Of a stretch of 64,000 nucleotides of DNA, positions 33,860 through 44,900 are shown piece after piece; position 1 is the stretch's first letter; the number at the start of each line of letters is the position of its first letter. Made by a program: the position numbers and the translations under genes. This DNA comes from Galbibacter sp. BG1 (GTDB lineage Bacteria > Bacteroidota > Bacteroidia > Flavobacteriales > Flavobacteriaceae), in the NCBI RefSeq assembly GCF_013391805.1, contig NZ_CP058364.1, positions 2,919,501 through 2,983,500 on the forward strand, given 5' to 3'. A model generated the notes under the pieces. That model made no database searches. It was given only the letters and a program-made list of their open reading frames with translations, and was not told where the DNA came from.

Positions 33860-34267
33860 TCAAAACACTTCATTTTTATTTTTAAAAGACTTAAATTCAA
33901 TGGGGTTACCACTAAAATCGAATACAAACATGGTTTGCTGTTCTCCCGCTTTTCCCTTATACCGCGTTTGTGGCTTTATAATAAATGAAACATTTTCTTT
34001 TTCAAGTTTAAGCTGAATCGTGTTGAACTCTTCTTCTGATAATAAACATCCAAAATGCGGAATTGGCACGTCTATTCCATCTACTTTTCCACAGTAGTCC
34101 AGATCCGGAATATTGGTACTTAAATGTGCAGAAAGTTGGTGACCAAAGAAATTGAAATCGATCCAAGTTTCGGTAGACCTACCTTCTTTACAACCCAAAA
34201 TATCTATGTAGAAAGCTCGTGTACTTTCAATGTCTTTTACTTTAAAAGCGAGGTGAAACGTATTCAT
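33860..34267 (-). CDS. VOC-family (glyoxalase/bleomycin resistance-like) protein
   Basis: A 135-residue single-domain protein: FHLAFKVKDIESTRAFYIDI start, GCKEGRSTETWIDFNFFGHQ middle and MFVFDFSGNPIEFKSF end are the vicinal-oxygen-chelate fold blocks, with metal-ligand candidates H and E in the two beta-alpha-beta modules. The reaction is unknown. The ATG at 34267 fits the family; the longer frame adds ten hydrophobic residues overlapping the upstream gene end. Confidence 0.8.
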   Translation of the reverse strand: MNTFHLAFKVKDIESTRAFYIDILGCKEGRSTETWIDFNFFGHQLSAHLSTNIPDLDYCGKVDGIDVPIPHFGCLLSEEEFNTIQLKLEKENVSFIIKPQTRYKGKAGEQQTMFVFDFSGNPIEFKSFKNKNEVF

Positions 34268-34268
34268 G

Positions 34269-35516
34269 CTAATAGGTATTAAAATAATAATCGGCAAAGT
34301 TAAGATAACTCTCCCAGTCGAATCGAGACATGTCGTGGCCGCCTGCCCTAATATGGTAGCCCTGTTTACCAGAAATTAAAGGTTTATTGATTGTTGGAAG
34401 GTTTTCTGTTTGCGGTGTATCATAACCGTATAGTTCATAAACGGGGCTGGCATAATAAAGGGATAAATATTCTCCGTACGGGTCGGCATTGAGGTCTCGT
34501 TCTGCACTTCCAACATACACACCTCTTGGAGCTATGGAAGCAAGAAACATATGTTGGTCTACCGGTAATTCGTTTTCTTTTTTATTGAATTGATGAAAGT
34601 TGGGAGCAAACCAATGAGGGAAGAGTTTATTTATTTCGGCAATATCTTCTCCCTTTTTCCTTCTGAAGAGGGCAGCACCGCCACAACCGGAATCGTTGGA
34701 AATAACGATGCTAAAACGTTCGTCTAAAGCACCGGCCCACAAAGCTGCTTTGCCTAACCTGGAATGTCCAAAAACAGTAATTTTTTCAGAATCAATATCG
34801 CTATCGGTTACTAAATAATCCATTGCTGTTTGTAGTCCAAATGTCCAAGCGGCTATAGCTCCAGTTTGGTCTATAGATTCGTTTTTAAATAAGCTATATA
34901 TCCCTTCTTGGTACTTTTCTGGGTTATCCGGTGCTAAATCACCGTAATGAAGAGTAGCCAGACCATATCCACGCTCTAGAATATGTTCTACAGGCCATCG
35001 GTTAGCCCTAACTCCCCGGGATTTATTAGTAGCGGTATTGTCAAAAATAAAAAATTCGGCATTGTTTTTTACAAAACCCTTCGGTAAAGGAATGTTCTTA
35101 TCAGGATGGATAGTGTGATTCCCAAAAAAATTAAGTCCTAAAAATACTGGTCTTGGAATTTTCGTTTGATTAGGTAAATAGATTAATAAATCCGCTCTAA
35201 CAGTATCTTTTTTGCTAATAAAATTAATGGTAATTATTTTCCGCGTTGCTTTCCCGCATAATGCATTTTTATCTTCCGAGATTAAATTACTTTTAACTGT
35301 AATTTCTTGTTTTGGGAAGCTGCCATAAACATTGGTTTTAAACAGCTCGATAATTTCCTTCCTTCTTTTTCTTTCCCAATCTTTAGTAATTGTTATTTGT
35401 TCTTTACTATTGGAGGTCAACAGTTCTGGTATTGAATAGGTATTTTCGCTTTGGCAATAAATGGCAAAGCTCGCAAAAAAAGAAAGGATTAAAGTTGGTG
35501 TTTTGGTAGGTTTCAT
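34269..35516 (-). CDS. Secreted CE15-like glucuronoyl/acetyl-xylan esterase-type hydrolase
   Basis: A 415-residue exported alpha/beta hydrolase (signal peptide TPTLILSFFASFAIYCQS). The nucleophile motif is FGHSRLGKAALWAGALDERF near residue 240, matching the GxSRxGKAAL block of carbohydrate esterase family 15, followed by NDSGCGGAALFRRKKGE. A late GYHIRAGGHDMSRFDW supplies the catalytic histidine. CE15 enzymes split glucuronic-acid esters linking lignin and xylan, so a periplasmic polysaccharide-degradation role is likely. The VOC gene follows with only one base between. Confidence 0.8.
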   Translation of the reverse strand: MKPTKTPTLILSFFASFAIYCQSENTYSIPELLTSNSKEQITITKDWERKRRKEIIELFKTNVYGSFPKQEITVKSNLISEDKNALCGKATRKIITINFISKKDTVRADLLIYLPNQTKIPRPVFLGLNFFGNHTIHPDKNIPLPKGFVKNNAEFFIFDNTATNKSRGVRANRWPVEHILERGYGLATLHYGDLAPDNPEKYQEGIYSLFKNESIDQTGAIAAWTFGLQTAMDYLVTDSDIDSEKITVFGHSRLGKAALWAGALDERFSIVISNDSGCGGAALFRRKKGEDIAEINKLFPHWFAPNFHQFNKKENELPVDQHMFLASIAPRGVYVGSAERDLNADPYGEYLSLYYASPVYELYGYDTPQTENLPTINKPLISGKQGYHIRAGGHDMSRFDWESYLNFADYYFNTY

Positions 35517-35643
35517 GGTTGTGGATAGTCTCTTAAGAATTATTTTTCTTTATGATTTATCCGCAATTTACAAAACTCATAAAGCAAAAGCGTTACTAAA
35601 AAAGGTTTGTTTTTTTAATTAAAGATATTTTATAACGTTATCC

Positions 35644-35651
35644 TATATTTG
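35644..35651 (+). promoter_or_regulatory. Candidate -7 element TATATTTG for ligA
   Basis: Matches TAnnTTTG exactly, 21 bp before the ATG at 35673. No well-placed -33 TTTG is seen. Confidence 0.45.
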
Positions 35652-35660
35652 TGTAATTAG

Positions 35661-37667
<2,007 letters not shown>

Positions 37668-37671
37668 AAGT

Positions 37672-38346
37672 ATGGAGCAAAATAATATGCTAAAACTTTT
37701 CTTTGGTTTTAGTTTAGTTTACTTAGTGTCGCGGGTTTTCGAGTTGGACCTCATTGCAAATATTGCAAAAGCGAGTTTAATCCCTCTTGTTTTTTTAAAT
37801 TACTACCTATCTAAAAAAAGAATAGAGATTGTACCAGTTGTAATTCTTTTGTTTTGCTTCTTGGGAGATTTATTCACCATGCATTTAACTCCTTTTACCA
37901 CGCGTGCTTTTTTAATCTGCTACGGAATTAGTTTTCTAGTATTTGCTGTTATTTGTTTTCGTGCCATTCATGATTTCGATGTTAAGAAGCTTATATTTTC
38001 AGCTGTGCCGGTGATTGTACTTTGGTTTATTTACTTCAATTATTCCATAAAGGATATTTTTGGGGAACAAATGGGAGATCTTTACCCTTATATTATTATT
38101 TATTCCATAGTACTTAGTGCTTTTACCATTATCTCATTGGTGAACTATTTCAATAACGAGCAAAAGGTAAATTTATACCCCGTGATGGTTTCTGTATCTT
38201 TTTTAATTGCAGATATTATGACGGCCATTCATAACTTTATAGTTCCCTTGTTTTTCTATTCCGTTACTGCCGTGTTGTTAAAGGTGGTTTGCTATTTCTT
38301 TTTGCTAAGGTTTATAAAAGCCTTTCATTTTAAACGCTTATACTAA
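37672..38346 (+). CDS. Eight-segment membrane protein, YhhN/lysoplasmalogenase-like
   Basis: A 224-residue integral membrane protein with about eight segments. The pattern AKASLIPLVFLNYYL followed by CFLGDLFTMH resembles the K-P and L-x-G-D-x-x-L-M motifs of the YhhN (lysoplasmalogenase) family. The assignment is tentative. It begins 4 bp after ligA and its 3' end overlaps the convergent metallophosphoesterase gene by 17 bp. Confidence 0.55.
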   Translation: MEQNNMLKLFFGFSLVYLVSRVFELDLIANIAKASLIPLVFLNYYLSKKRIEIVPVVILLFCFLGDLFTMHLTPFTTRAFLICYGISFLVFAVICFRAIHDFDVKKLIFSAVPVIVLWFIYFNYSIKDIFGEQMGDLYPYIIIYSIVLSAFTIISLVNYFNNEQKVNLYPVMVSVSFLIADIMTAIHNFIVPLFFYSVTAVLLKVVCYFFLLRFIKAFHFKRLY

Positions 38347-39235
38347 CACCGTTGGAGGACAATTCATCCGTTTCAAAATAGAAATCGATTCTACCGAGGT
38401 AAATACCGTAGCAACCTACTTGGTTAATAAGAAGTTGTTTTCCTTTTCTGTTGATCTCCACCACTGGCTTATCCATAAAGGTATGGGTATGTCCACCGAT
38501 AATTAGATCTATATCTTCGGTTTTCTGTGCTAAAACTACATCAGAAACTTTATCGTAAGCATATTTATAACCTAAATGGGAAAGGCAAATTACCAAATCA
38601 CACTTTTTATCCTTTTTTAATTCTTTGGTAATATCCTGTGCCTTCTCAACAGGGTCTAAATATTTGGTTTCCTTGTATAAATCCTTGCTTACAAGTCCGT
38701 CGAGTTCTATCCCTAAACCAAAAACCCCAATTTTAAGTCCGTTTTTATTAAAAATTCGGTAAGGATTTACCTTTTCGTCCAAAACGGTGTTGGAAAAATC
38801 ATAGTTGGCATTAAGAAGATCAAACTTAGCGTTTGGTAATTGAGCATACAATCCTTCTATTCCATTATCAAAATCATGATTACCTATGGTAGCAGCATCG
38901 TATTGAAGCATGCTCATTAACTTGAATTCAATTTCACCACCATAAAAATTAAAATAGGGGGTACCTTGAAAAATATCCCCTGCGTCCAATAATAATGTGT
39001 TTGGATTTTCTTTTCTAATGGACTCTATTAAATGGGCTCTTCTTGCCACACCACCAGCATTCGGGTTACGGGTATCGTTGGCCGGAAACGGATCGATATG
39101 ACTATGCACATCGTTAGTATGAAGAATGGTAAGGTGTTTTTTGTTTTTAGTATTACAAGCACTCAACGACAATCCTCCGGCGGTTATAAAGGCCGTACTG
39201 GCAATAGTATTATTTAAAAACTGTCTTCTTTTCAT
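38330..39235 (-). CDS. Metallophosphoesterase, 5'-nucleotidase N-terminal half, Tat-type signal
   Basis: A 301-residue exported enzyme. The start MKRRQFLNNTIASTAFITAG has a twin-arginine-like signal and a later cysteine (LSACN). The calcineurin-like metallophosphatase motifs are complete: LHTNDVHSHIDPFP, LDAGDIFQGTPYF, TIGNHDFDNG and LIIGGHTHTF. It corresponds to the catalytic domain of UshA-type 5'-nucleotidases; the nucleotide-binding domain is a separate gene directly upstream (39240-40004), so the two probably act together in the periplasm. Confidence 0.85.
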   Translation of the reverse strand: MKRRQFLNNTIASTAFITAGGLSLSACNTKNKKHLTILHTNDVHSHIDPFPANDTRNPNAGGVARRAHLIESIRKENPNTLLLDAGDIFQGTPYFNFYGGEIEFKLMSMLQYDAATIGNHDFDNGIEGLYAQLPNAKFDLLNANYDFSNTVLDEKVNPYRIFNKNGLKIGVFGLGIELDGLVSKDLYKETKYLDPVEKAQDITKELKKDKKCDLVICLSHLGYKYAYDKVSDVVLAQKTEDIDLIIGGHTHTFMDKPVVEINRKGKQLLINQVGCYGIYLGRIDFYFETDELSSNGVSISV

Positions 39236-39239
39236 TCTT

Positions 39240-40004
39240 CTAGATTTTAATAAAGCGGTTGTCGGTTTGTGCCCGTATGGTGTCTATTTTTTCGAAATAG
39301 TCAATAAGCTCATTGCGCAAAAGATAATCAATGTCGGTAGCGCTCTCGGGGTTTTTAAAAAAATCCATATGATCACCCCCGGTGGCCAGATAATCAGAGG
39401 TAGCTACGAAATAAGTTGTATCGGTTTGGAGCGGTTTTCCATTGATAGTAACACTTTTTACGGAGTTATTATCATTTAAAATTAATTGAAACTGCTTACT
39501 TACCGGATGCGCCGTATTGCTTTTGGCTAAATAACTAACAAGATCCTTTATTTTATTGGCGGAAAGTTCGAGTACAACCACTTTATTTTCAAAAGGCATG
39601 ATCTCGTAGGCCGTTCGTCTACTCACATTACCTTTAGACATGGTTGCGCGGATTCCTCCGTGATTCAGTAAAACAAAATCAATATTTTCACCCGTTCTCT
39701 TTTTAAAAATCGGATTGGATTGTTCAAAAGTAATATCCGCCATTAAATTACCGATAGACGAATTTAGGTTTCCGTCGTTTTTCGCCAGAGGTGTAGGGTT
39801 GTACGCAAGGGGTTCGTCTAAAACCTCTTCTATATGTTCGCGGTAGGGTGCTACAAAATCTTCAATACTATCAACGCTTTTAATGGAATCGGTAATCTTA
39901 ATTTCTTTTCCAGAGATCTTATGAGGTTGATTTGATTTCTGTTGACAGGAAATGAAACTTATGATTGTTATAAATATAACAAAATGTTTCGTTTTATTAC
40001 GCAT
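39240..40004 (-). CDS. 5'-nucleotidase C-terminal domain lipoprotein
   Basis: A 254-residue lipoprotein (KHFVIFITIISFISCQQ signal, cysteine at the processing site). The body is the UshA C-terminal substrate-binding domain: GNLMADITFEQSNPIF, FVLLNHGGIRATMSKGNVS and VATSDYLATGGDHMDFF near the end. It lacks the metal-binding half, which is the next gene 4 bp downstream. I chose the ATG at 40004 because it gives a lipoprotein signal; the longer frame overlaps the divergent gene at 40072. Confidence 0.85.
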   Translation of the reverse strand: MRNKTKHFVIFITIISFISCQQKSNQPHKISGKEIKITDSIKSVDSIEDFVAPYREHIEEVLDEPLAYNPTPLAKNDGNLNSSIGNLMADITFEQSNPIFKKRTGENIDFVLLNHGGIRATMSKGNVSRRTAYEIMPFENKVVVLELSANKIKDLVSYLAKSNTAHPVSKQFQLILNDNNSVKSVTINGKPLQTDTTYFVATSDYLATGGDHMDFFKNPESATDIDYLLRNELIDYFEKIDTIRAQTDNRFIKI

Positions 40005-40043
40005 AAGATTCTTAATTTTAATATCAAGATGTATTGAAAGTTT

Positions 40044-40051
40044 TACATTTG
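40044..40051 (+). promoter_or_regulatory. Candidate -7 element TACATTTG for the DUF6913-dapA pair
   Basis: Exact TAnnTTTG match 20 bp before the ATG at 40072, in the short region divergent from the 5'-nucleotidase gene. Confidence 0.5.
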
Positions 40052-40071
40052 CAAAAATAACAGAATTGTAA

Positions 40072-40593
40072 ATGATTTTTAAAGGCCTTAAAGAAAAATC
40101 AATAAAAAAAGCAATACAATCGGCGCTTGTAAAACCCAAAACGGGCAACCAAGGAAATGATGTAATACGTTCTTTAGCAATCGTTATAAATTACGATAAA
40201 CTGGTAGATTACAAACCACTTTTAGATATAGCCAAAGCTATAAATGTAGATAATGAGAATGTATTTATAGTTGGTTACGTGGAAAAAGTCTATAAAAATG
40301 TAAACTATCTTATTCCAGTATTTTCAGATGTTTCTTTTGGAATGAAAGGAGCTTTGAAAACGTCAGAGATGGAGGAATTTTTAAGACGCGAGTACGATAT
40401 AGTGATTAATTATTATTCAGAAGATAATATTTATTTACAGTTGGTTTCCTCTTTGGTGAAAAGTAATCTTAAGGTTGGAATTAATAACGATGAAGCGGGA
40501 ATAAACGATTTAGTGTTGAAGGTAAATGAGAAGGATTTTTCGCAGTTCACGAAAGAGCTGGTAAAATACCTCACCATTTTAAAAAAGATATAA
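40072..40593 (+). CDS. DUF6913-like protein
   Basis: A 173-residue soluble protein with an alpha/beta pattern ([68 protein letters not shown]). It matches an uncharacterised flavobacterial family that often precedes dapA, as here with 2 bp between. No catalytic motif is apparent. Confidence 0.7.
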   Translation: MIFKGLKEKSIKKAIQSALVKPKTGNQGNDVIRSLAIVINYDKLVDYKPLLDIAKAINVDNENVFIVGYVEKVYKNVNYLIPVFSDVSFGMKGALKTSEMEEFLRREYDIVINYYSEDNIYLQLVSSLVKSNLKVGINNDEAGINDLVLKVNEKDFSQFTKELVKYLTILKKI

Positions 40594-40595
40594 GT

Positions 40596-41489
40596 ATGTC
40601 AAAGTTTTTAGGAACAGGAGTAGCTTTAGTAACTCCCTTTAGAGAAGATTTAAGCGTAGATGTAGATGCGCTTATAAGCATTGTAAACCACGCTATTAAT
40701 GGTGGTGTGGAATATTTGGTGGTATTGGGTACCACCGCGGAATCTGCGACACTTTCCATAGAAGAAAAACAGCTTGTAAAGCAAACTATAATAAATGCAA
40801 ATAATGGACGTGTTCCATTGGTAGTGGGTGTTGGTGGTAATAATACTGCAGAAGTGGTAAACGAATTGCAAACGAGCGATTTATCGGACTTCGATGCTAT
40901 TTTGAGTGTATCCCCATATTACAACAAGCCAACTCAAGAAGGCATTTATCAACATTTTAAAGCGATTGCTGCAGTTTCTCCGTTGCCGATAATACTTTAC
41001 AATGTTCCGGGAAGAACAGGATCGAATGTTTTGCCCAAAACAATTATTAGGTTGGCAAACGATTTTAAGAATATTATCGGGGTCAAAGAGGCTGCTGGGG
41101 ATATTGTTCAGGCTATGAAGCTTATTAAAGATAAACCGAAAGATTTTTTAGTGATTTCTGGGGACGATATGATAACCCTACCGATGGTGCTAGTTGGTGG
41201 AGCGGGAGTTATCTCTGTAATCGGACAAGGGTTACCAAAGGAATTTTCTTCCATGGTGCGTTATGCACTTCGCGGAAATTTAGACGATGCCAATCACATC
41301 CATTTTCAGTTGATGGATATTATAGAATATATTTTTGAAGAAGGAAATCCTGCCGGGATTAAAGCAGTGTTTGAAACCCTAGGGCTAAGCACAGCCCTAA
41401 CCCGACTTCCTCTAATGCCTGCTTCGGAAACATTAAAAAGTAAAATACGAAGTTTCCCATTGTTGGCTACCAACAAAATAAAAGGATAG
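40596..41489 (+). CDS. dapA: 4-hydroxy-tetrahydrodipicolinate synthase
   Basis: A 297-residue TIM-barrel lyase condensing pyruvate with aspartate semialdehyde, the first committed step to lysine and diaminopimelate. Visible signatures: [15 protein letters not shown] near 46, [16 protein letters not shown] near 107, the [11 protein letters not shown] tyrosine region near 134 and the Schiff-base lysine in [13 protein letters not shown] near 164. Followed by a strong terminator. Confidence 0.95.
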   Translation: MSKFLGTGVALVTPFREDLSVDVDALISIVNHAINGGVEYLVVLGTTAESATLSIEEKQLVKQTIINANNGRVPLVVGVGGNNTAEVVNELQTSDLSDFDAILSVSPYYNKPTQEGIYQHFKAIAAVSPLPIILYNVPGRTGSNVLPKTIIRLANDFKNIIGVKEAAGDIVQAMKLIKDKPKDFLVISGDDMITLPMVLVGGAGVISVIGQGLPKEFSSMVRYALRGNLDDANHIHFQLMDIIEYIFEEGNPAGIKAVFETLGLSTALTRLPLMPASETLKSKIRSFPLLATNKIKG

Positions 41490-41514
41490 CAAAATTCTAA
41501 GAAAAGAATATTTT

Positions 41515-41542
41515 AACCCCGGCTTAAGGTCGGGGTTTTTTT
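41515..41542 (+). terminator. Rho-independent terminator after dapA
   Basis: AACCCCG ... CGGGGTT stem with a GCTTAAGGT loop and a T run, 26 bp after the stop codon. Confidence 0.85.
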
Positions 41543-41748
41543 GTGGACACTTCTTCAATAAATATGATTAAGGTAATTGGGAGATAAAATGAAGTCCTTT
41601 AAAACCAGTACATTTTTAATGAAATACTGCACACCTAATTGCACACCTATTATATGGTTTTGAATGAAATCAAACAAATGAAAAAAAACAAAAAACACTG
41701 AAAATCAGCAGATTAACAGTGTTTTGTTTTAACCTATTTTTAGGTTCG

Positions 41749-41822
41749 TCGGGATGACAGGATTTGAACCTGCGACCACACGCACCCCATGCGTGTACGC
41801 TACCAGACTGCGCCACATCCCG
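41749..41822 (-). tRNA. tRNA-Pro (anticodon GGG)
   Basis: A 74-nt minus-strand cloverleaf: acceptor stem CGGGATG/CATCCCG, D arm GCGC...GCGT with GTCTGGTAGCG, anticodon stem CACGC/GCGTG with loop ATGGGGT (anticodon GGG, G37 as in proline tRNAs), and T arm with GGTTCAAATCC. CCA is not encoded. Six partial copies of its 5' half lie directly upstream. Confidence 0.93.
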
Positions 41823-42436
41823 AATTATTTCAAGGCGATTTAAAACATTGGTTGTATAAAACTTCTGTTTCTTGCCGTGGGTAGCGTGTATGCTACTCCC
41901 GAAGCATCGGGACGCCACATCCCGAATTATTTCAAGGCGATTTAAAACATTGGTTGTATAAAACTTCTGTTTCTTGCCACGGGTAGCGTGTACGCTACTC
42001 CCGAAGCATCGGGACGCCACATCCCGAATTATTTCAAGGCGATTTAAAACATCCGTTATATAAAACTTTTGTTTCTTGCCATGGGAAGCGCGTACGCTAC
42101 TCCCGAGGCATCGGGACACCACATCCCGAATTATTTCAAGGCGATTTAAAACATTGGTTGTATAAAACTTCTGTTTCTTGCCAGGGGTAGCGTGTATGCT
42201 ACTCCCGAAGCATCGGGATGCCACATCCCGAATTATTTCAAGGCGATTTAAAACATCCGTTATATAAAACTTTTGTTTCTTACCCAGGGTTGCATGTACG
42301 CTACTCCCGAAGCATCGGGACGCCACATCCCGAATTATTTCAAGGCGATTTAAAACATCCGTTATACAAAACTTTGGTTTATTGTTCAGGGTTGCGTGTA
42401 CGCTACTCCCGAAGCATCGGGAAGCCACATCCCGAA
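41823..42436 (-). repeat. Six tandem 102-bp repeats containing partial tRNA-Pro copies
   Basis: The sequence GCCACATCCCGAATTATTTC recurs at exact 102-bp steps (anchors 41811, 41913, 42015, 42117, 42219, 42321, 42423). On the minus strand each unit has the tRNA's first 12 nt (CGGGATGTGGCG), a hairpin TCCCGATGCTTCGGGA in place of the D-loop start, then GTAGCGTACACGC from the tRNA, then unrelated sequence ending in the tRNA's own 5' flank. Copies differ by scattered substitutions. Because 102 is a multiple of three a long spurious frame runs through them. Confidence 0.9.
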
Positions 42437-42626
42437 AATAACGATTGCAAAAATAGAAAGTTCAATAGATTTTCCATTAAAAAAAGAATAAAATTTTTCG
42501 TAAAAACTGGACCGTGATATGTTATAAAAACGCTGTATTTATCTAACAGTATTGATAATCAGTAATTTTAGTATCTTTAAGATGATGATTTAAGAGAAGT
42601 CATTTTTCTATCAAGACCAGTACATT

Positions 42627-43715
42627 TTGAATTTTATCTGTCCTATACAATTTTTAATTTTTATGTTGTTTATATCCTTTCAAATAGTGGGTCAGATAAA
42701 AAATTTTGACCTTCAAAAGGAAATAGAACTGCAAGGAACGAGTGTAGCGATAGGCAATAGCATAGTTAGTGTCCATTCTACTGAACCTTATAATATTATA
42801 GGTTATGGTGCAGAAAAAAACGACCGTTTACCCATGGTTTATATAGATATAGATGGTAATGATAATACGTTTAGTTCTAGCTCTGCTACCTTGAGTTTAC
42901 CATCAACCACCGAAAAAATAGCTTTCGCCGGATTGTATTGGACAGCTACCTACCCATATGAAGAGGGCGAAATGGTAAAAGGAAATACAGAATATCTTTA
43001 TGTCGAAAAAACCAAAAGAAAAGAAACATACCATCAAATTCTCTTCAAATTACCGGAAGGAAATTATCAAACTGTCCGCGGAGAAATCCTAACAGATCAA
43101 GTGGACAGTATTGCCAAGCCATACGTATGTTTTGCAGATGTGACTTCCCATTTGCAAAAATTAACTATTCCTTCTGGTGAATATACCGTTGCCAATATGC
43201 GTGCAACACAGGGGCATTTGCTTGGCGGGAGTGCCGGTGGGTGGCTTCTCTACATAATTTATGAAGATAAAAGTTTACCTAGATCCAAAATTTCTATTTA
43301 TAGCGGTTGTAGGCCAGTGGTTAAAGGAGGCCATTTATTTCCTTTAAATAGTTATAATTCCACTAACACTTCTACTTCCAAGATTGTTTTTGGAGCTTTA
43401 GAAGGGGACGAACGCTTAAAAACGGATGAAGTCTATCTACGCTTCAAATCTGGTAAACAAAGCGCTCTTTCAAACATTGGAAGGGATCAGCGGAATTTCT
43501 TCAATAGCTCCATTACCTTTAACGATAGCATAATGATGCAGCGAAAACCTAACAGTAAGAATACTTTGGGTTTTGACATAGCTACTATTTCTCCTTCTTC
43601 GGAAGAAAAGACTGAAAAAGGAGTTTTAGAAAAAGTAACTCAAATTGATTTTAAGACGGTAAGGGATACTTATTTTTTATTTTTTGTAAGTGTTGAGAAT
43701 TTAATGACCGATTAA
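42627..43715 (+). CDS. Secreted surface protein, adhesin N-terminal-like
   Basis: A 362-residue exported protein. From the TTG start it has a signal-like hydrophobic segment (PIQFLIFMLFISFQIVGQ); the next ATG (42663) would truncate it. The body is beta-rich (PMVYIDIDGNDNTFSSSSAT, KIAFAGLYWTATYPYEEGE, GGSAGGWLLYIIYEDKSLP) and resembles the N-terminal region of large flavobacterial adhesins that continue into DUF11 or sorting domains. Here it stops shortly after that region (SVENLMTD), so it may be a truncated member. No sorting signal is visible. Confidence 0.55.
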   Translation: MNFICPIQFLIFMLFISFQIVGQIKNFDLQKEIELQGTSVAIGNSIVSVHSTEPYNIIGYGAEKNDRLPMVYIDIDGNDNTFSSSSATLSLPSTTEKIAFAGLYWTATYPYEEGEMVKGNTEYLYVEKTKRKETYHQILFKLPEGNYQTVRGEILTDQVDSIAKPYVCFADVTSHLQKLTIPSGEYTVANMRATQGHLLGGSAGGWLLYIIYEDKSLPRSKISIYSGCRPVVKGGHLFPLNSYNSTNTSTSKIVFGALEGDERLKTDEVYLRFKSGKQSALSNIGRDQRNFFNSSITFNDSIMMQRKPNSKNTLGFDIATISPSSEEKTEKGVLEKVTQIDFKTVRDTYFLFFVSVENLMTD

Positions 43716-43728
43716 TTATTAAAAATTT

Positions 43729-44220
43729 TTATATCTCCTTTTGAAAGCCTAACACGTCCAGAATTCTACCAAATTTTTCCCCAGCATTTTTAAATCTTGA
43801 ACATATTGAATATCCGCATTTTTCGAAAAGGGCAATACTGCCAATATTATCCCCTGTAATAATACCTAGCAGATTTTTAATACCATTAGCTTTGGCTTTT
43901 TCTTCTATAAAAAGAAGAGATTTTTTGCCTATTCCCTTACCTTCATATCCGTTTTTAAGGTAAATAGTAACCTCGGCAGTTCGGTCGTAGGCTTGGCGCT
44001 TTTTAAAATGGGTTGTAAAACAATATCCAGCCAATTCGTCGTTGGCATAAATTAAAAATGAATGGTATAAGTGATGATCAAAATATAAGAGTTCTTTTAA
44101 TTCATCTAAAGAAATGGGTTCTGTATGAAAAGTAGCGGTTGAATTTGCTATATACCAATCATAGATTTCCTTAATCAAAGGAAGATGTTTTTCTTCAATT
44201 ATTTTAAAAGATAATTTCAT
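43729..44220 (-). CDS. GNAT-family N-acetyltransferase (phosphinothricin acetyltransferase-like)
   Basis: A 163-residue GNAT: IKEIYDWYIANSTATFHTEP is characteristic of the Pat/Bar branch, and YLKNGYEGKGIGKKSLLFIE carries the acetyl-CoA-binding Q/R-x-x-G-x-G/A loop. Natural substrates of such flavobacterial enzymes are often methionine analogues or unknown. It lies 18 bp after rdgB in the same direction. Confidence 0.8.
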   Translation of the reverse strand: MKLSFKIIEEKHLPLIKEIYDWYIANSTATFHTEPISLDELKELLYFDHHLYHSFLIYANDELAGYCFTTHFKKRQAYDRTAEVTIYLKNGYEGKGIGKKSLLFIEEKAKANGIKNLLGIITGDNIGSIALFEKCGYSICSRFKNAGEKFGRILDVLGFQKEI

Positions 44221-44238
44221 AAAGTGTATTCAAGTATT

Positions 44239-44811
44239 TTAGCCTTTTAAGTAATCTATGAGCTGTTCCATCGCTTTAGCACGATGACTAATTTTATTTT
44301 TTTCTTCTGAAGACAATTCAGCGAAAGTTTGTGTGTATCCTTCTGGTTTAAAAATAGGGTCGTAACCAAAGCCATTGCTTCCTTTTCTCTCGGAGGTAAT
44401 TTCACCAGAGACTATTCCATTAAATATAATGCGTTCTCGATCTGTACGAAGGGAGATAACAGTCTTAAATCTACCCGAACGGTCTTTTTTGCCTTCCATT
44501 TCTTTTAAAAGCTTATCGATATTGTCTTCTGAATTTTTTTGAGCTCCAGCATACCTTGCAGAATATACCCCAGGTGCACCATCCAAACTGCTAACTTCGA
44601 GTCCGGTATCATCTGCAAAGCAGCTTATTTCATATTTTTCAAATACATAGTTTGCTTTTATGGCAGCATTCTCTTCAATTGTTTTTCCAGTTTCTTCTAT
44701 TTCTTCATGGCAGCCAATATCGTCGAGGCTTAATAATTCTATGTGGGAAGGTATCATAGCCTGTACTTCAGCTAGTTTATTCTTATTATGGGTAGCAAAA
44801 ACGAGTTTCAT
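44239..44811 (-). CDS. rdgB: XTP/dITP diphosphatase (Ham1 family)
   Basis: A 190-residue house-cleaning nucleotide phosphatase that removes non-canonical purine triphosphates. Motifs: FATHNKNKLAEVQAM, ETGKTIEENAAIKANYVFEK, CFADDTGLEVSSLDGAPGVYSAR (given here in part) and the C-terminal GSNGFGYDPIFKPEG and SHRAKAM segments. Confidence 0.93.
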   Translation of the reverse strand: MKLVFATHNKNKLAEVQAMIPSHIELLSLDDIGCHEEIEETGKTIEENAAIKANYVFEKYEISCFADDTGLEVSSLDGAPGVYSARYAGAQKNSEDNIDKLLKEMEGKKDRSGRFKTVISLRTDRERIIFNGIVSGEITSERKGSNGFGYDPIFKPEGYTQTFAELSSEEKNKISHRAKAMEQLIDYLKG

Positions 44812-44900
44812 AGCGTTGTTTTTGAGTTGATTAAACTATAACATGTTAATTTTTGGTTGTATATTTAAAATAGCACTTTTTCAAATTAAAAAAATAGCTG

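Noticed and set aside
41670-42428. 252-codon minus-strand frame with 34-residue repeats
   Set aside because: It is the translation of the 102-bp DNA repeat and runs straight through the tRNA-Pro gene; repeat length divisible by three explains the open frame.
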